Assembly: GCA_023458315.1 (NCBI GenBank) | Contig: JAEXAH010000098.1 | Location: forward strand, 1-23,969 | DNA length: 23,969 bases | DNA from: Pseudomonadota bacterium | GTDB taxonomy: Bacteria; Pseudomonadota; Alphaproteobacteria; Rhodospirillales; Magnetospirillaceae | Direction of reading: 5' to 3' | Shown: positions 1 through 7,930 of the stretch, one piece after another | Numbering within the stretch: position 1 is the first letter of the stretch | Layout of the letters: each line of letters opens with the position of its first letter | Translations under genes and position numbers: made by a program | The notes under the pieces: generated by a model | What the model saw: the letters and a program-made list of their open reading frames with translations, nothing else | The model's database searches: none | Told to the model about the DNA's origin: nothing

Positions 1-402
1 TCCAAGGGCCGCCCGGCCGCCGCCGACATCGTCGTCGACCTGGACCTGCCGCCCGGCCTGACGGCGCTGGGCCGCCCCGGCCAGTTGCATCAGGTTCTGG
101 TCAATCTGATGGAAAACGCCCTGGACGCCGTGGCCGGACATCCCGGCGGCCGGGTGACGATCCGTGGCGCACGCCGGGGCCAGCACACCGAAATCGAGGT
201 GACGGACAACGGCCCCGGCATCGCCGCCGCCGATCTGTCCAAGGTGTTCGACCCGTTCTTCACCACCAAGCCGGTCGGCCAGGGCACCGGCCTGGGCCTG
301 TGGATTTCCTATGGCATCGTCCGCGACCACGGCGGCACCCTGGAAGCCGGAAACACCCCCCAGGGCGGCGCGATGTTCCGGATCACGCTGCCATCGGGAT
401 AG
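1..402 (+). CDS. Sensor histidine kinase, C-terminal ATPase part (5' end outside window)
   Basis: The reading frame is open from base 1 and ends at a TAG at 400-402, so only the last 133 residues are present. They form a HATPase_c domain: an N-box (LVNLMENALDAV), a G1 box (DNGPGI), an F-box (FDPFFTTKP) and a G2 box (GTGLGL), ending in FRITLPSG. An ATP-lid reading FFTTKPVGQGTGLGL is typical of NtrB/DctB-like kinases that phosphorylate a response regulator. The sensor part and phospho-acceptor histidine lie upstream of the window, so the signal cannot be inferred. The gene converges on the next kinase with 48 bp between the stop codons. The domain is certain; the exact family is not. Confidence 0.9.
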   Translation, partial: SKGRPAAADIVVDLDLPPGLTALGRPGQLHQVLVNLMENALDAVAGHPGGRVTIRGARRGQHTEIEVTDNGPGIAAADLSKVFDPFFTTKPVGQGTGLGLWISYGIVRDHGGTLEAGNTPQGGAMFRITLPSG

Positions 403-450
403 GCCGTCCGGCACCAGAGCACACCATGGTTCAGCCTCGGCTGTCGCCGT

Positions 451-2304
451 TCACCCCTCGGGCGCGATCATCGGCAGGGTGAAGCGGAACACCGTGCCCG
501 ACTGGCCCTGGTCCGGGCTTTCCGCCCAGACGCGGCCGCCATGGCGGCTGATGATGCGGCGCACCAGGGCCAGACCGATGCCGGTGCCGGGATATTGGCC
601 CTGGCCGTGCAGGCGCTGGAAGATATTGAAGATGCGGTCGTGATATTCCGGCGCGATGCCGATGCCGTTGTCGGCGATGGTGAACTGCCATTCCCCGTCG
701 GCGCCCGGTTGGACGCCGATGCGAATATGCGGGGTACGGTCGGGGGCGCGGTACTTGACCGCGTTGCCGATCAGGTTCTGCAACACGCTGGACAATTGCG
801 GCGCGTCGCCCAGCACGCAGGGCAGCGGCCCCGCCACCTCGACCGTCGCCTGCTGGCTGTCGAGCAGGAAACGCAGATTGGCCAGGGCCGAGGCCATGAC
901 CGCGTCGCAATCCACCGGCTCCAGCGGGCTGCCCTGGGCATCGACGCGGGCATACAGCAGCAGATCCTGGATCAGCGCGCTCATGCGCTTGGCGCCGTTG
1001 ACGGCGAAACCGATGAATTCGTCGGCCTCGGCGTCCAGGCTGCCCTTGTAACGCCGTTCCAGCAATTGCAGATAGCTGACCACCGAACGCAGCGGTTCTT
1101 GCAGATCGTGGGACGCCACATAGGCGAATTGCTGCAAATCGGCGTTGGACAGTTCCAGCGCCTCGGACTTGCGTTGCAGTTCGGCCAGGGCGCGCTCGCG
1201 CTCGGTGACGTCGATGATGATGGAATGCAGCAGGGCGCGGCCGTGGAACTGACACGGCCCCGAGAACACCTCGACCTGACGGATGCCGTCGCGGGCGGTG
1301 CGATGGCGGAAGCGGAAGAAAGTGCGGGCCTCGGTGCGGGCCAGTTCCATCTCGGCCTTGATCTCGGCCATGGGCAGGGCGTTGATGTGCGAGATGTTCA
1401 TCATCCGCAACTGATCGATGCTCCAGCCGTAGAACTGGGCCGCCGCCGGGTTGGCATCGACGATCTGGCCGTTGCCGGGGTCGATCAGCAGCTTGACCAC
1501 CCGGTTGTTCTCGAACATCTGGCGGTACAGCAATTCGCGCTCGCGCAGCGCCTGCTCGGCGACCAGACGGTCGGTGATGTCGGTCACGGTGGCGACGCGG
1601 ATGTCCTGGTCGTCCAGGATCATGCCGTGGCCGCGGATCTCCACCGGCAGGCTGGTGCCGTCGGCCCGCCGCATTTCCGTGCGGTAAGGCTGGTCCGAGC
1701 GCCCATCCACATGGGCGCGGGCCAGTTCGGCCGCTTCCGGCCCCAGCAGAACGGAATAATGCCGCCCCACCAGATCATGGCGCGGCACGCCCGCCATGCG
1801 GACCAGCGCCTCGTTGACGTCGACGATCTCGCCATAGGCATGCAGCACCACCCCCTGGCCGGTCAGCTCGGCCAGCCGGGCGAAGCGGGCTTCGCTGTCG
1901 GCCAGCGCGCGGGCGGCCTGGCGCTCCTCGGTCACGTCCTCCATGACGTTGACCAGCCCCAGGGCGCCGTCGTCGTCGCCGCGCAGGATGGAATGGCGGA
2001 AACACACCTGCCGCCACTGGCCGTCCGCCCGCCGCACCATGGCGTGATGGCCGCGCGGCCGGGCGTCGGCCCACACCGCCGCGCAATGGTCCGCACACTG
2101 GCGGGCCACCTCGGACGTCAACAGCTCGGCGAGGGAAGAACCGTCCGCCGCGCCGCCGAAGAAATCCAGGAACAGGCGGTTCCCGGCAACCAGATCCCCA
2201 TCCCGCCCCAGAACGAATACTGGAAACGGCAAGGATTCGATCAGCGACCGCGAGGAAACCGACAGGGCGGAAAAGGCTGCCCGAGCAGGCATGAAGGTGC
2301 CCAT
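451..2304 (-). CDS. Three-PAS sensor histidine kinase (HisKA/HATPase_c)
   Basis: This 617-residue protein has no membrane segment or signal peptide, so it is probably a cytoplasmic sensor. Three PAS-type domains can be read at about residues 20-125, 135-245 and 258-368; each ends in a PAC-like tail (NVMEDVTEE, ATVTDITD, IIIDVTERE). A coiled linker leads to a HisKA domain with the phospho-acceptor H399 in ASHDLQEPLRSV, of the type seen in phytochrome-like kinases, though no phytochrome GAF/PHY region is present. The HATPase_c domain has an N-box around N514 (LIGNAVKY), G1 DNGIGI at 545-550 and G2 GTGIGL at 573-578. The ATG at 2304 is preceded by AAAGGA at short spacing; an ATG 12 bases further in is a possible alternative. 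No response regulator gene adjoins it, so the partner is unknown. Redox or light sensing through a PAS cofactor is possible but unproven. Confidence 0.92.
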   Translation of the reverse strand: MGTFMPARAAFSALSVSSRSLIESLPFPVFVLGRDGDLVAGNRLFLDFFGGAADGSSLAELLTSEVARQCADHCAAVWADARPRGHHAMVRRADGQWRQVCFRHSILRGDDDGALGLVNVMEDVTEERQAARALADSEARFARLAELTGQGVVLHAYGEIVDVNEALVRMAGVPRHDLVGRHYSVLLGPEAAELARAHVDGRSDQPYRTEMRRADGTSLPVEIRGHGMILDDQDIRVATVTDITDRLVAEQALRERELLYRQMFENNRVVKLLIDPGNGQIVDANPAAAQFYGWSIDQLRMMNISHINALPMAEIKAEMELARTEARTFFRFRHRTARDGIRQVEVFSGPCQFHGRALLHSIIIDVTERERALAELQRKSEALELSNADLQQFAYVASHDLQEPLRSVVSYLQLLERRYKGSLDAEADEFIGFAVNGAKRMSALIQDLLLYARVDAQGSPLEPVDCDAVMASALANLRFLLDSQQATVEVAGPLPCVLGDAPQLSSVLQNLIGNAVKYRAPDRTPHIRIGVQPGADGEWQFTIADNGIGIAPEYHDRIFNIFQRLHGQGQYPGTGIGLALVRRIISRHGGRVWAESPDQGQSGTVFRFTLPMIAPEG

Positions 2305-2372
2305 ACTTCCTTTGAACTACTGCGGAAGAATGAAGCACCTTCCATGCACAGGCAAGACCTTAGTTTGTAAGT

Positions 2373-3413
2373 TTATTCCACGAACAGCCGGGCCGAACGC
2401 ACCCCCACCCGCACCTCGGAACCGGGGGCGATGGCCAGACGGTCCAGTTCGTCGCGGGTCAGTTCGGCCTCCAGGCCGGTGCCGCCGACCACCAGTTCCG
2501 CCCGCACCAGCGGCCCCAGCACGGTCAGGTGGCGCACGCGGGCGGCCAGTCCGGCGGCAGTGGCGGGGCGGACCTCGACATCATGGGGACGGATGAAGGC
2601 GGTGCCGCGGCCGCTGTCGGTGTTGCCGTCGGCCGACACCAGTTCCAGACCGTCCAGCGCCGCCCGCCCCTGGCGGATGTCCACGTCCAGGGCGTTGACG
2701 TTGCCCAGGAAACGATAGACGAAGGGGGTGGCGGGACGGTCGTAGATTTCGGTGGGCGTGCCGATCTGCTCGATGCGGCCCTTGTTCATCACCACCACCT
2801 CGTCGGCCACTTCCAGGGCTTCCTCCTGGTCGTGGGTGACGAACACGCCGGTCAGGCCCATGTCCTCGTGCAGACTGCGCAGCCAGCGGCGCAGATCCTT
2901 GCGCACCTGGGCGTCCAGCGCGCCGAACGGTTCGTCCAGCAACAGCAGGCGCGGTTCGATGGCCAGGGCGCGGGCCAGGGCGACGCGCTGACGCTGGCCG
3001 CCGGAAAGCTGCGCCGGGAAACGCTTGCCCAGGCCGCCAAGCTGCACCAGGCCCAGCAATTCCTCGACCTTGGCGGCGATGGCCGCCTTGGACGGGCGGG
3101 CGGCGCCCTTGCGCACCTTCAGGCCGAAGGCGATGTTCTCGGCAACCGTCATGTGACGGAACAGGGCGTAATGCTGGAACACGAAGCCGACGCCGCGGTC
3201 GCGGGTAGCCAGCGTGGTGGCGTCGACGCCGTCCAGGCGGATCTGGCCGTGATCGGCGAAATCCAGCCCGGCCAGGATGCGCAACAGCGTGGTCTTGCCC
3301 GAGCCCGATGGCCCCAGCAACGCCACCAGCTTGCCCTTGGGCACGGTCAGCGAAACGTCGTCCAGGGCGGCAAAGGCGCCGAAGCGCCGGGTGACGCCCG
3401 TGACCTCGATCAT
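2373..3413 (-). CDS. cysA: Sulfate/thiosulfate ABC transporter ATP-binding protein
   Basis: The 346-residue ATPase drives sulfate/thiosulfate import with CysT and CysW. It carries Walker A GPSGSGKT (34-41), the Q-loop in FVFQHYALF (Q80), the signature LSGGQRQR (136-143), Walker B LLLLDEP (156-162) and the switch histidine in VTHDQEEA (H194). The C-terminal part (about 235-346) is the TOBE-like regulatory domain of the CysA/MalK class. The start MIEVTGVTRRFG was chosen because the frame upstream (54 more codons) overlaps cysW out of frame and does not resemble the family. It begins 13 bp after the cysW stop and is the last gene of the sbp-cysT-cysW-cysA operon. The substrate is assigned from operon context and the partner proteins. 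Confidence 0.95.
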   Translation of the reverse strand: MIEVTGVTRRFGAFAALDDVSLTVPKGKLVALLGPSGSGKTTLLRILAGLDFADHGQIRLDGVDATTLATRDRGVGFVFQHYALFRHMTVAENIAFGLKVRKGAARPSKAAIAAKVEELLGLVQLGGLGKRFPAQLSGGQRQRVALARALAIEPRLLLLDEPFGALDAQVRKDLRRWLRSLHEDMGLTGVFVTHDQEEALEVADEVVVMNKGRIEQIGTPTEIYDRPATPFVYRFLGNVNALDVDIRQGRAALDGLELVSADGNTDSGRGTAFIRPHDVEVRPATAAGLAARVRHLTVLGPLVRAELVVGGTGLEAELTRDELDRLAIAPGSEVRVGVRSARLFVE

Positions 3414-3426
3414 GTTTCCAGTCAGT

Positions 3427-4269
3427 TCAGACACGGTGGATTGCTGCCAGTTCGTCTCGATGGAGCCACTCAAGGGCGGATTTCGCCGCGAGCGTGACCA
3501 GGGCCAGAAGGGCGAGGAGGGACGCGACGGCGAAGGCTCCGACGATATCATATTCATTGTAGAGGATCTCCACATGCAGCGGCATGGTGTTGGTCAGCCC
3601 CCGGATGTGCCCGGACACCACCGACACCGCGCCGAATTCACCCATGGCGCGGGCATTGCACAGCAACGCGCCGTAAAGCAGCCCCCACCGCACGTTGGGC
3701 AGGGTGACAAGAACGAAGGTCGCCAGACCGCCCGCCCCCAGGGTCAGGGCGGCCTCTTCCTCGTCGCGGCCCTGCTCTTCCATCAGCGGAATCAGTTCGC
3801 GGGCGACGAAGGGAACGGTGACGAACATGGTGGCCAGCACGATGCCCGGCACGGCGAAGACGATGCGGATACCGTTCGCCAGCGCCCATTCGCCCAGGAA
3901 CCCCTGAAGGCCGAACAGCAGCACATAGACCAGACCGGAAATCACCGGCGACACCGAAAACGGAATGTCGATCAGGGTGATCAGCAGGCTTTTGCCGGGA
4001 AAGTCGTATTTGGTCACGGCCCAGGCGGCGCACAGGCCGAACACGATGTTCAGCGGCACCGAGATGGCGGCCACCACCAGCGTCAACTGGATGGCCGACA
4101 CGGTCATGGGATCGGCCAGCGCCGCCCAATAGCGGTCGACGCCCTTGGACAGCGCCTGGGTCAGCACCGCCAGCAGCGGCAACGCCAGGAACAATGCCAG
4201 GAAGCCCAGCGCCACGGCAGTCAGCAGCCAGCGCGTCAGGCGGGATTCGGTGGTCGCTGCACGCGCCAT
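3427..4269 (-). CDS. cysW: Sulfate ABC transporter permease CysW
   Basis: This is a 280-residue inner-membrane permease with about six hydrophobic segments. The first is near residues 12-35. The cytoplasmic EAA loop that docks the ATPase is clear (EEEAALTLGAGGLATFVLVTLP). AWAVTKYDFPGKSLL and ARAMGEFGAVSVVSGHI are characteristic of CysW. I place the start at the ATG giving MARAATTES, two bases after the cysT stop; an upstream start (MAQFPAEGG) would overlap cysT by 31 bp and adds nothing conserved. It forms the transmembrane pore together with CysT. The tight spacing on both sides indicates co-transcription and probably coupled translation. Confidence 0.95.
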   Translation of the reverse strand: MARAATTESRLTRWLLTAVALGFLALFLALPLLAVLTQALSKGVDRYWAALADPMTVSAIQLTLVVAAISVPLNIVFGLCAAWAVTKYDFPGKSLLITLIDIPFSVSPVISGLVYVLLFGLQGFLGEWALANGIRIVFAVPGIVLATMFVTVPFVARELIPLMEEQGRDEEEAALTLGAGGLATFVLVTLPNVRWGLLYGALLCNARAMGEFGAVSVVSGHIRGLTNTMPLHVEILYNEYDIVGAFAVASLLALLALVTLAAKSALEWLHRDELAAIHRV

Positions 4270-4271
4270 GC

Positions 4272-5129
4272 TCAGGCCCCCTTCAGCCGGGAATTGCGCC
4301 ACTTCTGCAACAGGTTGATGGCCAGCAGCAGCACGAACGACACCACCAGCATGATCACCGCGATGGCGGTGGCGCCCACATAGTCGAACTGTTCCAACCG
4401 GGTGACGATCATCAGCGGCGCGATTTCCGACACGCCGGGCATGTTGCCCGCGATGAAGATGATCGAGCCGTATTCGCCCACCGCACGGGCGAAGGACAGG
4501 GCGAAACCGGTCAGCAGCGCCGGACCCAGCGCGGGCAGGATGACGCGGGTGAAGGTCTGCACCCGGTCGGCGCCCAGGGACGCCGCCGCCTCTTCCAGTT
4601 CACCGTCCAGGTCGGCCAGCACCGGCTCGACCGTGCGCACCACGAAGGGCAGGCCGATGAACACCATGGCGACGACGACACCCAGCGGCGTGAACGCCAC
4701 CTTGACGCCCAGCGGCGCCAGCAGTGAACCGATCCAGCCGTTGGGGGCGTACAGCGCGGTCAGGGCGATGCCCGCCACCGCCGTCGGCAGGGCGAAGGGC
4801 AGATCGACCATGGCGTCCACCAGCTTGCGCCCGGGAAAGTCGTAGCGCACCAGCACCCAGGCCACCAGCAGGCCGAACACCGCGTTGATCAGGGCGGCGA
4901 TGGCCGAGCCGCCGAACGACAGCCGCAGCGACGCCAACACCCGCCAGTCGGTCAGGGTGGCGACCCACTGGTCCCAGCCCATGCCCGCCGCCTTGAGGAA
5001 CAGCGCCGCCAGCGGGATCAGCACCACCGCCGACAGATACAGCAGCGTGAAGCCCAGCGTCGGTCCGAAGCCGGGGATCACGCGGCGGGGGGCGCGGCGG
5101 CGCCCCCCGATGATGGCGGTGGCGGCCAT
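4272..5129 (-). CDS. cysT: Sulfate ABC transporter permease CysT (CysU)
   Basis: This 285-residue inner-membrane permease is the partner of CysW. It begins MAATAIIGGRRRAPRRVIPGFG, a basic cytoplasmic N-terminus followed by the first membrane helix (LGFTLLYLSAVVLIPLAALFL). The motif AWVLVRYDFPGRKLVDAMVDLPFALPTAVAGI and the EAA loop ELEEAAASLGADRVQTF are typical of CysT. The following SFARAVGEYGSIIFIAGNMP is the family's conserved C-terminal segment. The start lies 2 bp after the sbp stop codon. The same frame stays open far upstream through sbp (to about 6149), but that is only the high-GC antiphase of sbp. Confidence 0.95.
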   Translation of the reverse strand: MAATAIIGGRRRAPRRVIPGFGPTLGFTLLYLSAVVLIPLAALFLKAAGMGWDQWVATLTDWRVLASLRLSFGGSAIAALINAVFGLLVAWVLVRYDFPGRKLVDAMVDLPFALPTAVAGIALTALYAPNGWIGSLLAPLGVKVAFTPLGVVVAMVFIGLPFVVRTVEPVLADLDGELEEAAASLGADRVQTFTRVILPALGPALLTGFALSFARAVGEYGSIIFIAGNMPGVSEIAPLMIVTRLEQFDYVGATAIAVIMLVVSFVLLLAINLLQKWRNSRLKGA

Positions 5130-5131
5130 GG

Positions 5132-6172
5132 TCACTTCTTCACGAAGATCTTGTCGAACACCCCGCCATCGGCGAAGTGCGCGGCCTGCGCCTTGGCCCA
5201 GCCACCGAACACGTCGTCGATGGTGAACAGCTTGACCGGCGAGAACTGGGTCTGCACCGCCTTCCACACCTCGGGATCGCGCGGGCGGTAATGGTTCTTG
5301 GCGATGATGCGCTGCGCCTCGGGGGTGTAGAGGTATTGCAGGTAGGCTTCGGCCACGGCGCGGGTGCCGCGACGGTCCACCACCTTGTCCACCACCGCCA
5401 CCGGCGGCTCGGCCAGGATCGAGATGGAGGGGGTGACGATCTCGAAACCGCCGCCGAATTCCGCCAGCGCCAGATAGGCTTCGTTCTCCCAGGCCAGCAG
5501 CACGTCGCCCAGGCCGCGCTGGGCGAAGGTGATGGTCGAGCCGCGGGCGCCGGAATCCAGCACCGGAACGTTCTTGTAGAGCTGCGAGACGAAATCCAGC
5601 GCCTTGGCCTCGTCGCCGTTCCACTTGTTCAGGGCGTAGCCCCAGGCGGCAAGGTGGTTCCAGCGGGCGCCGCCCGAGGTCTTGGGATTGGGGGTGATCA
5701 CCGACACGCCCGGCTTGACCAGATCGTCCCAGTCCTTGATCTGCTTGGGATTGCCCTTGCGCACCAGGAACACGATGGTCGAGGTGTAGGGGGCGGAATT
5801 GTACGACAGCTTCTTCTGCCAATCCTTGTCCAGCAACCCGCGGGCGGCGATGGCGTCCACGTCGTAGGCCAGGGCCAGCGTGACCACGTCCGCCTCGAGC
5901 CCGTCGATCACCGAGCGGGCCTGCTTGCCCGAACCGCCGTGCGACTGGTTGATCTTCAGCGTGTCGCCCGCCTTGGCCTGCCATTGCGCGGCGAAGGCGG
6001 TGTTGACCTGCTGGTACAATTCGCGGGTCGGGTCGTAGGAAACGTTGAGCAGGGTCTTGTTTTCCGCCGCGTGCGCGCCGGGAACCAGGGCCGCCACGCC
6101 GGCCGCGAAGGCGGCGGCGAACACAATGGCGCCCCCCAGGCGCAGCCATTCGTCATCGATGAAGCGGATCAT
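5132..6172 (-). CDS. sbp: Periplasmic sulfate-binding protein
   Basis: This is a 346-residue periplasmic binding protein delivering sulfate (possibly thiosulfate) to CysTWA. The N-terminus is a signal peptide: a hydrophobic stretch GAIVFAAAFAAGVAALVPG followed by a probable cleavage site after AHA. Family hallmarks are NVSYDPTRELYQQVN, QSHGGSGKQARSVIDGLEADVVTLAL (ligand-contact region) and NPKTSGGARWNHLAAWGYAL. The start ATG is preceded by a strong ribosome-binding site (GGAGG, 5-6 bases upstream). It is the first gene of the operon, with a 206-bp regulatory region between it and the Rrf2 gene. It could equally be named CysP; sequence alone does not separate the substrates here. Confidence 0.95.
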   Translation of the reverse strand: MIRFIDDEWLRLGGAIVFAAAFAAGVAALVPGAHAAENKTLLNVSYDPTRELYQQVNTAFAAQWQAKAGDTLKINQSHGGSGKQARSVIDGLEADVVTLALAYDVDAIAARGLLDKDWQKKLSYNSAPYTSTIVFLVRKGNPKQIKDWDDLVKPGVSVITPNPKTSGGARWNHLAAWGYALNKWNGDEAKALDFVSQLYKNVPVLDSGARGSTITFAQRGLGDVLLAWENEAYLALAEFGGGFEIVTPSISILAEPPVAVVDKVVDRRGTRAVAEAYLQYLYTPEAQRIIAKNHYRPRDPEVWKAVQTQFSPVKLFTIDDVFGGWAKAQAAHFADGGVFDKIFVKK

Positions 6173-6196
6173 GGGACCTCCCTCTCTACCGAAACC

Positions 6197-6222
6197 ATAA
6201 ATCTACATGTTTGTAGGTTTAT
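6197..6222. promoter_or_regulatory. Near-perfect 26-bp palindrome, probable Rrf2-type operator
   Basis: The arms ATAAATCTACA and TGTAGGTTTAT are inverted copies with one mismatch (T/C), separated by a short centre. AT-rich palindromes of about 25 bp are typical targets of Rrf2-family dimers such as IscR and CymR, and an Rrf2 gene is the next gene upstream. The palindrome covers the predicted -10 box of the sulfate operon, so binding would be expected to block transcription. The symmetry is seen directly; the identity of the binding protein is inferred. Confidence 0.6.
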
Positions 6223-6239
6223 GCCCATACCGGTGTCAA
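6210..6239 (-). promoter_or_regulatory. Predicted sigma-70 promoter of the sulfate operon
   Basis: On the minus strand a perfect -35 box TTGACA (plus 6234-6239) is followed after 18 bp by TACAAA (plus 6210-6215; four of six -10 positions match). Transcription would start near 6203, about 30 bp before the sbp ATG. The -10 box lies inside the palindrome at 6197-6222, an arrangement suited to repression. The boxes were found by eye and are not experimentally supported. Confidence 0.6.
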
Positions 6240-6250
6240 TGGATATTCTA

Positions 6251-6293
6251 CAAAAACACGGATTATTGGCCTTTGGCTACAACGGTGTTTTTG
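6251..6293. repeat. Separated inverted repeat upstream of the sulfate promoter
   Basis: CAAAAACAC (6251-6259) and GTGTTTTTG (6285-6293) are perfect 9-bp inverted repeats with 25 bp between them, lying just upstream of the -35 box. The left arm directly follows ATATTCTA, so that 6243-6255 also resembles a half-site of the neighbouring palindrome (CTACAAA core). It may be an accessory regulator site, for example for a CysB/LysR-type activator, or a weak hairpin. Function unknown. Confidence 0.35.
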
Positions 6294-6378
6294 TGTTAAA
6301 TTCTCCCACGAAAAAAGCATGGCACCGAACACCCGCCGATGTCATGCCGCGCCGCCGCCCCTCATGCGGGGGGCATAG

Positions 6379-6825
6379 TCAGATATCGTACATCAGGATG
6401 GGTTCGGGCTGCTTGTGCAGCGCCATGTCCGCCAGGGTGGTGTTGTCCAGGATACCGGCGATGGCGTCGCGCACCTCGCCCATCACCGCGCGGATGGCAC
6501 AGGTGGTTTCGTTGCGGCAATCCTCGCACCGGCGATAGGCGGTGCGCGACACGCACGGCACCGGCGCCAGCGGGCCGTCCAGCACGCGGACGATGTCGCC
6601 GACCATGATGTTCTGCGGCGGCTTGGCCAGGGTATAGCCGCCGCCCTTGCCCTTCTTGCTGGACAGGAGGCCGCGGTTCTTCAGTTCCAGCAGGATGGCG
6701 TCCAGGAACTTCTTGGGAATGTTCTCGGCTTCGGCGATGTCGGCGATCAGCACCGGGCCGTCCTGGCCGTGCCGCGTCAGATAGACCATGGCCTTGAGGC
6801 CGTATTTCGCCTTGCTGGAAAGCAT
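6379..6825 (-). CDS. Rrf2-family transcriptional regulator, cysteine-rich
   Basis: This is a 148-residue DNA-binding regulator. The N-terminal winged helix-turn-helix (MLSSKAKYGLKAMVYLTRH, then IADIAEAENIPKKFLDAILLELKNRGLLSSKKGKGGGY) is the Rrf2 signature. Four cysteines follow at C91, C100, C103 and C109, in the region where IscR/NsrR/RsrR carry their Fe-S ligands, although the spacing differs from IscR. It therefore may bind an iron-sulfur cluster, or may sense a cysteine precursor as CymR does. A GGTGGGG ribosome-binding site lies about 3 bases before the ATG. Its position next to the sulfate operon and the palindrome there make it the likely regulator of sulfate uptake. Its own upstream region contains GTAGAATA (6842-6849), which also occurs upstream of sbp, so autoregulation is possible. 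Confidence 0.9.
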   Translation of the reverse strand: MLSSKAKYGLKAMVYLTRHGQDGPVLIADIAEAENIPKKFLDAILLELKNRGLLSSKKGKGGGYTLAKPPQNIMVGDIVRVLDGPLAPVPCVSRTAYRRCEDCRNETTCAIRAVMGEVRDAIAGILDNTTLADMALHKQPEPILMYDI

Positions 6826-6849
6826 TTACCCCACCAAAAAAGTAGAATA

Positions 6850-6882
6850 GACAGGATGTGGCGCCAAGCGCCCATCCCTGTC
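6850..6882 (-). terminator. Hairpin between glycosyltransferase and Rrf2 genes
   Basis: The arms GACAGGATG-t-GGCGC and GCGCC-CAT-c-CCTGTC pair over about 14 bp with one bulge on each side and a CAA loop. It starts 6 bp after the glycosyltransferase stop codon on the minus strand; a T-rich stretch (TTTTTT) follows only 8-14 bases later. It is probably the terminator of the glycosyltransferase gene, isolating it from the Rrf2 gene. Confidence 0.55.
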
Positions 6883-6888
6883 AAGCGC

Positions 6889-7851
6889 TCACTTGTCCTC
6901 GCGCTCGAATCCCACCGCCTGGCGCACCACGTAAAGCGGCCGCTGCTTGACCTCGGCGAACACCCGGCCCAGATACTCGCCGATCACCCCCAGGCTGATC
7001 AACTGCACCCCGGAAAAGAAGGTGATGGCGACGATCAGCGACGGATAGCCGGGCACGTCGATGCCCAGGATCAGCGTCTTGACCACGAACAGCAGGCCGT
7101 ACAACAGGGCGAAGGCGGCGACCAGCATGCCCGCGAAGGTCCACACCTTGAGCGGCACCGAGGTGAACGAGGTGATGCCGTCGATGGCCAGCCGCCACAG
7201 GCGGAAGGCGTTGAACTTGGTTTCCCCCGCCGCGCGCGGCGCCACGTCATAGGGGATCGAGATCTGGCGAAAGCCGACCCAGGCGTACAGCCCCTTCATG
7301 AAGCGGGTATGCTCGGGCATGGCGTTCAGCACGTCCACCACCTTGCGGTCCAGCAGACGGAAATCGCCCGCGCCGCGCGGCAGCCGCACCTCGGCCATCC
7401 TGGCGAACAGGCCATAGAACGCCTCGGCGGCGGTGCGCTTGAAACCGCTTTCGTCGTCGCGGTCGCGCCGCACGGCGATGACCATCTCGTAGCCCTCGCG
7501 CCATTTCTCCAGCATGTCGCCGATCACCTCGGGCGGGTGCTGAAGATCGGCGTCGATCATCACCACGGCGCGGCCGGTGGTGTGGCGCAATCCGGCGGTC
7601 AGGGCCAGTTCCTTGCCGAAGTTGCGCGACAGCTCGACCACCTTTATCCTCGAATCGCGGCGATGATGCTCCAGCACGCGGGCAACCGTGTCGTCGCGGC
7701 TGCCGTCATCGACGCAGACGATCTCGTAACTGACGCCGAAACCGCCCAGAACGTCGGTCAGGCGCGCGAACAGCCCGTCCACGTTGCCCGATTCATTGAA
7801 CATGGGCACCACCAGCGACAGGACCGGGACGGCAGGGAACGAGGAAGTCAT
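6889..7851 (-). CDS. Family 2 glycosyltransferase with two C-terminal membrane helices (GtrB/DPM1-like)
   Basis: This 320-residue protein has a GT-A fold N-terminal domain (LSLVVPMFNESGNV, VDDGSRDDT at 47-55, IDADLQHPPE at 99-108) and two hydrophobic helices at about 230-255 and 265-290. The layout matches enzymes that move a sugar from a nucleotide donor to undecaprenyl or another polyprenyl phosphate on the cytoplasmic face of the inner membrane (GtrB, ArnC, YfdH, Dpm1 types). The sugar cannot be told. The start chosen (MTSSFPAVPVLSLVV) fits the family length. An ATG 81 bases upstream (MMGLSLTLES, 7932) has a much better ribosome-binding site (AAAGGAG, 7 bases before) and would overlap the divergent deacetylase start by 2 bp, so that longer form is a real alternative. 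Confidence 0.88.
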   Translation of the reverse strand: MTSSFPAVPVLSLVVPMFNESGNVDGLFARLTDVLGGFGVSYEIVCVDDGSRDDTVARVLEHHRRDSRIKVVELSRNFGKELALTAGLRHTTGRAVVMIDADLQHPPEVIGDMLEKWREGYEMVIAVRRDRDDESGFKRTAAEAFYGLFARMAEVRLPRGAGDFRLLDRKVVDVLNAMPEHTRFMKGLYAWVGFRQISIPYDVAPRAAGETKFNAFRLWRLAIDGITSFTSVPLKVWTFAGMLVAAFALLYGLLFVVKTLILGIDVPGYPSLIVAITFFSGVQLISLGVIGEYLGRVFAEVKQRPLYVVRQAVGFEREDK

Positions 7852-7930
7852 GACGGCAAGCCCTTGGCGGCGACGGAAAAACGTCGGCAGTTTGTAAGAA
7901 AGACTTTCCAGGGTCAACGAAAGCCCCATC

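Noticed and set aside
541..2370. 609-codon plus-strand frame across the PAS kinase gene
   Set aside because: Antisense to a gene with clear PAS, HisKA and ATPase motifs; composition (His/Gln/Asp-rich) is that of a high-GC shadow.
4272..6149. 625-codon frame joining cysT to upstream sequence
   Set aside because: Only the part from 5129 downward encodes CysT; the rest is the alternate frame of sbp.
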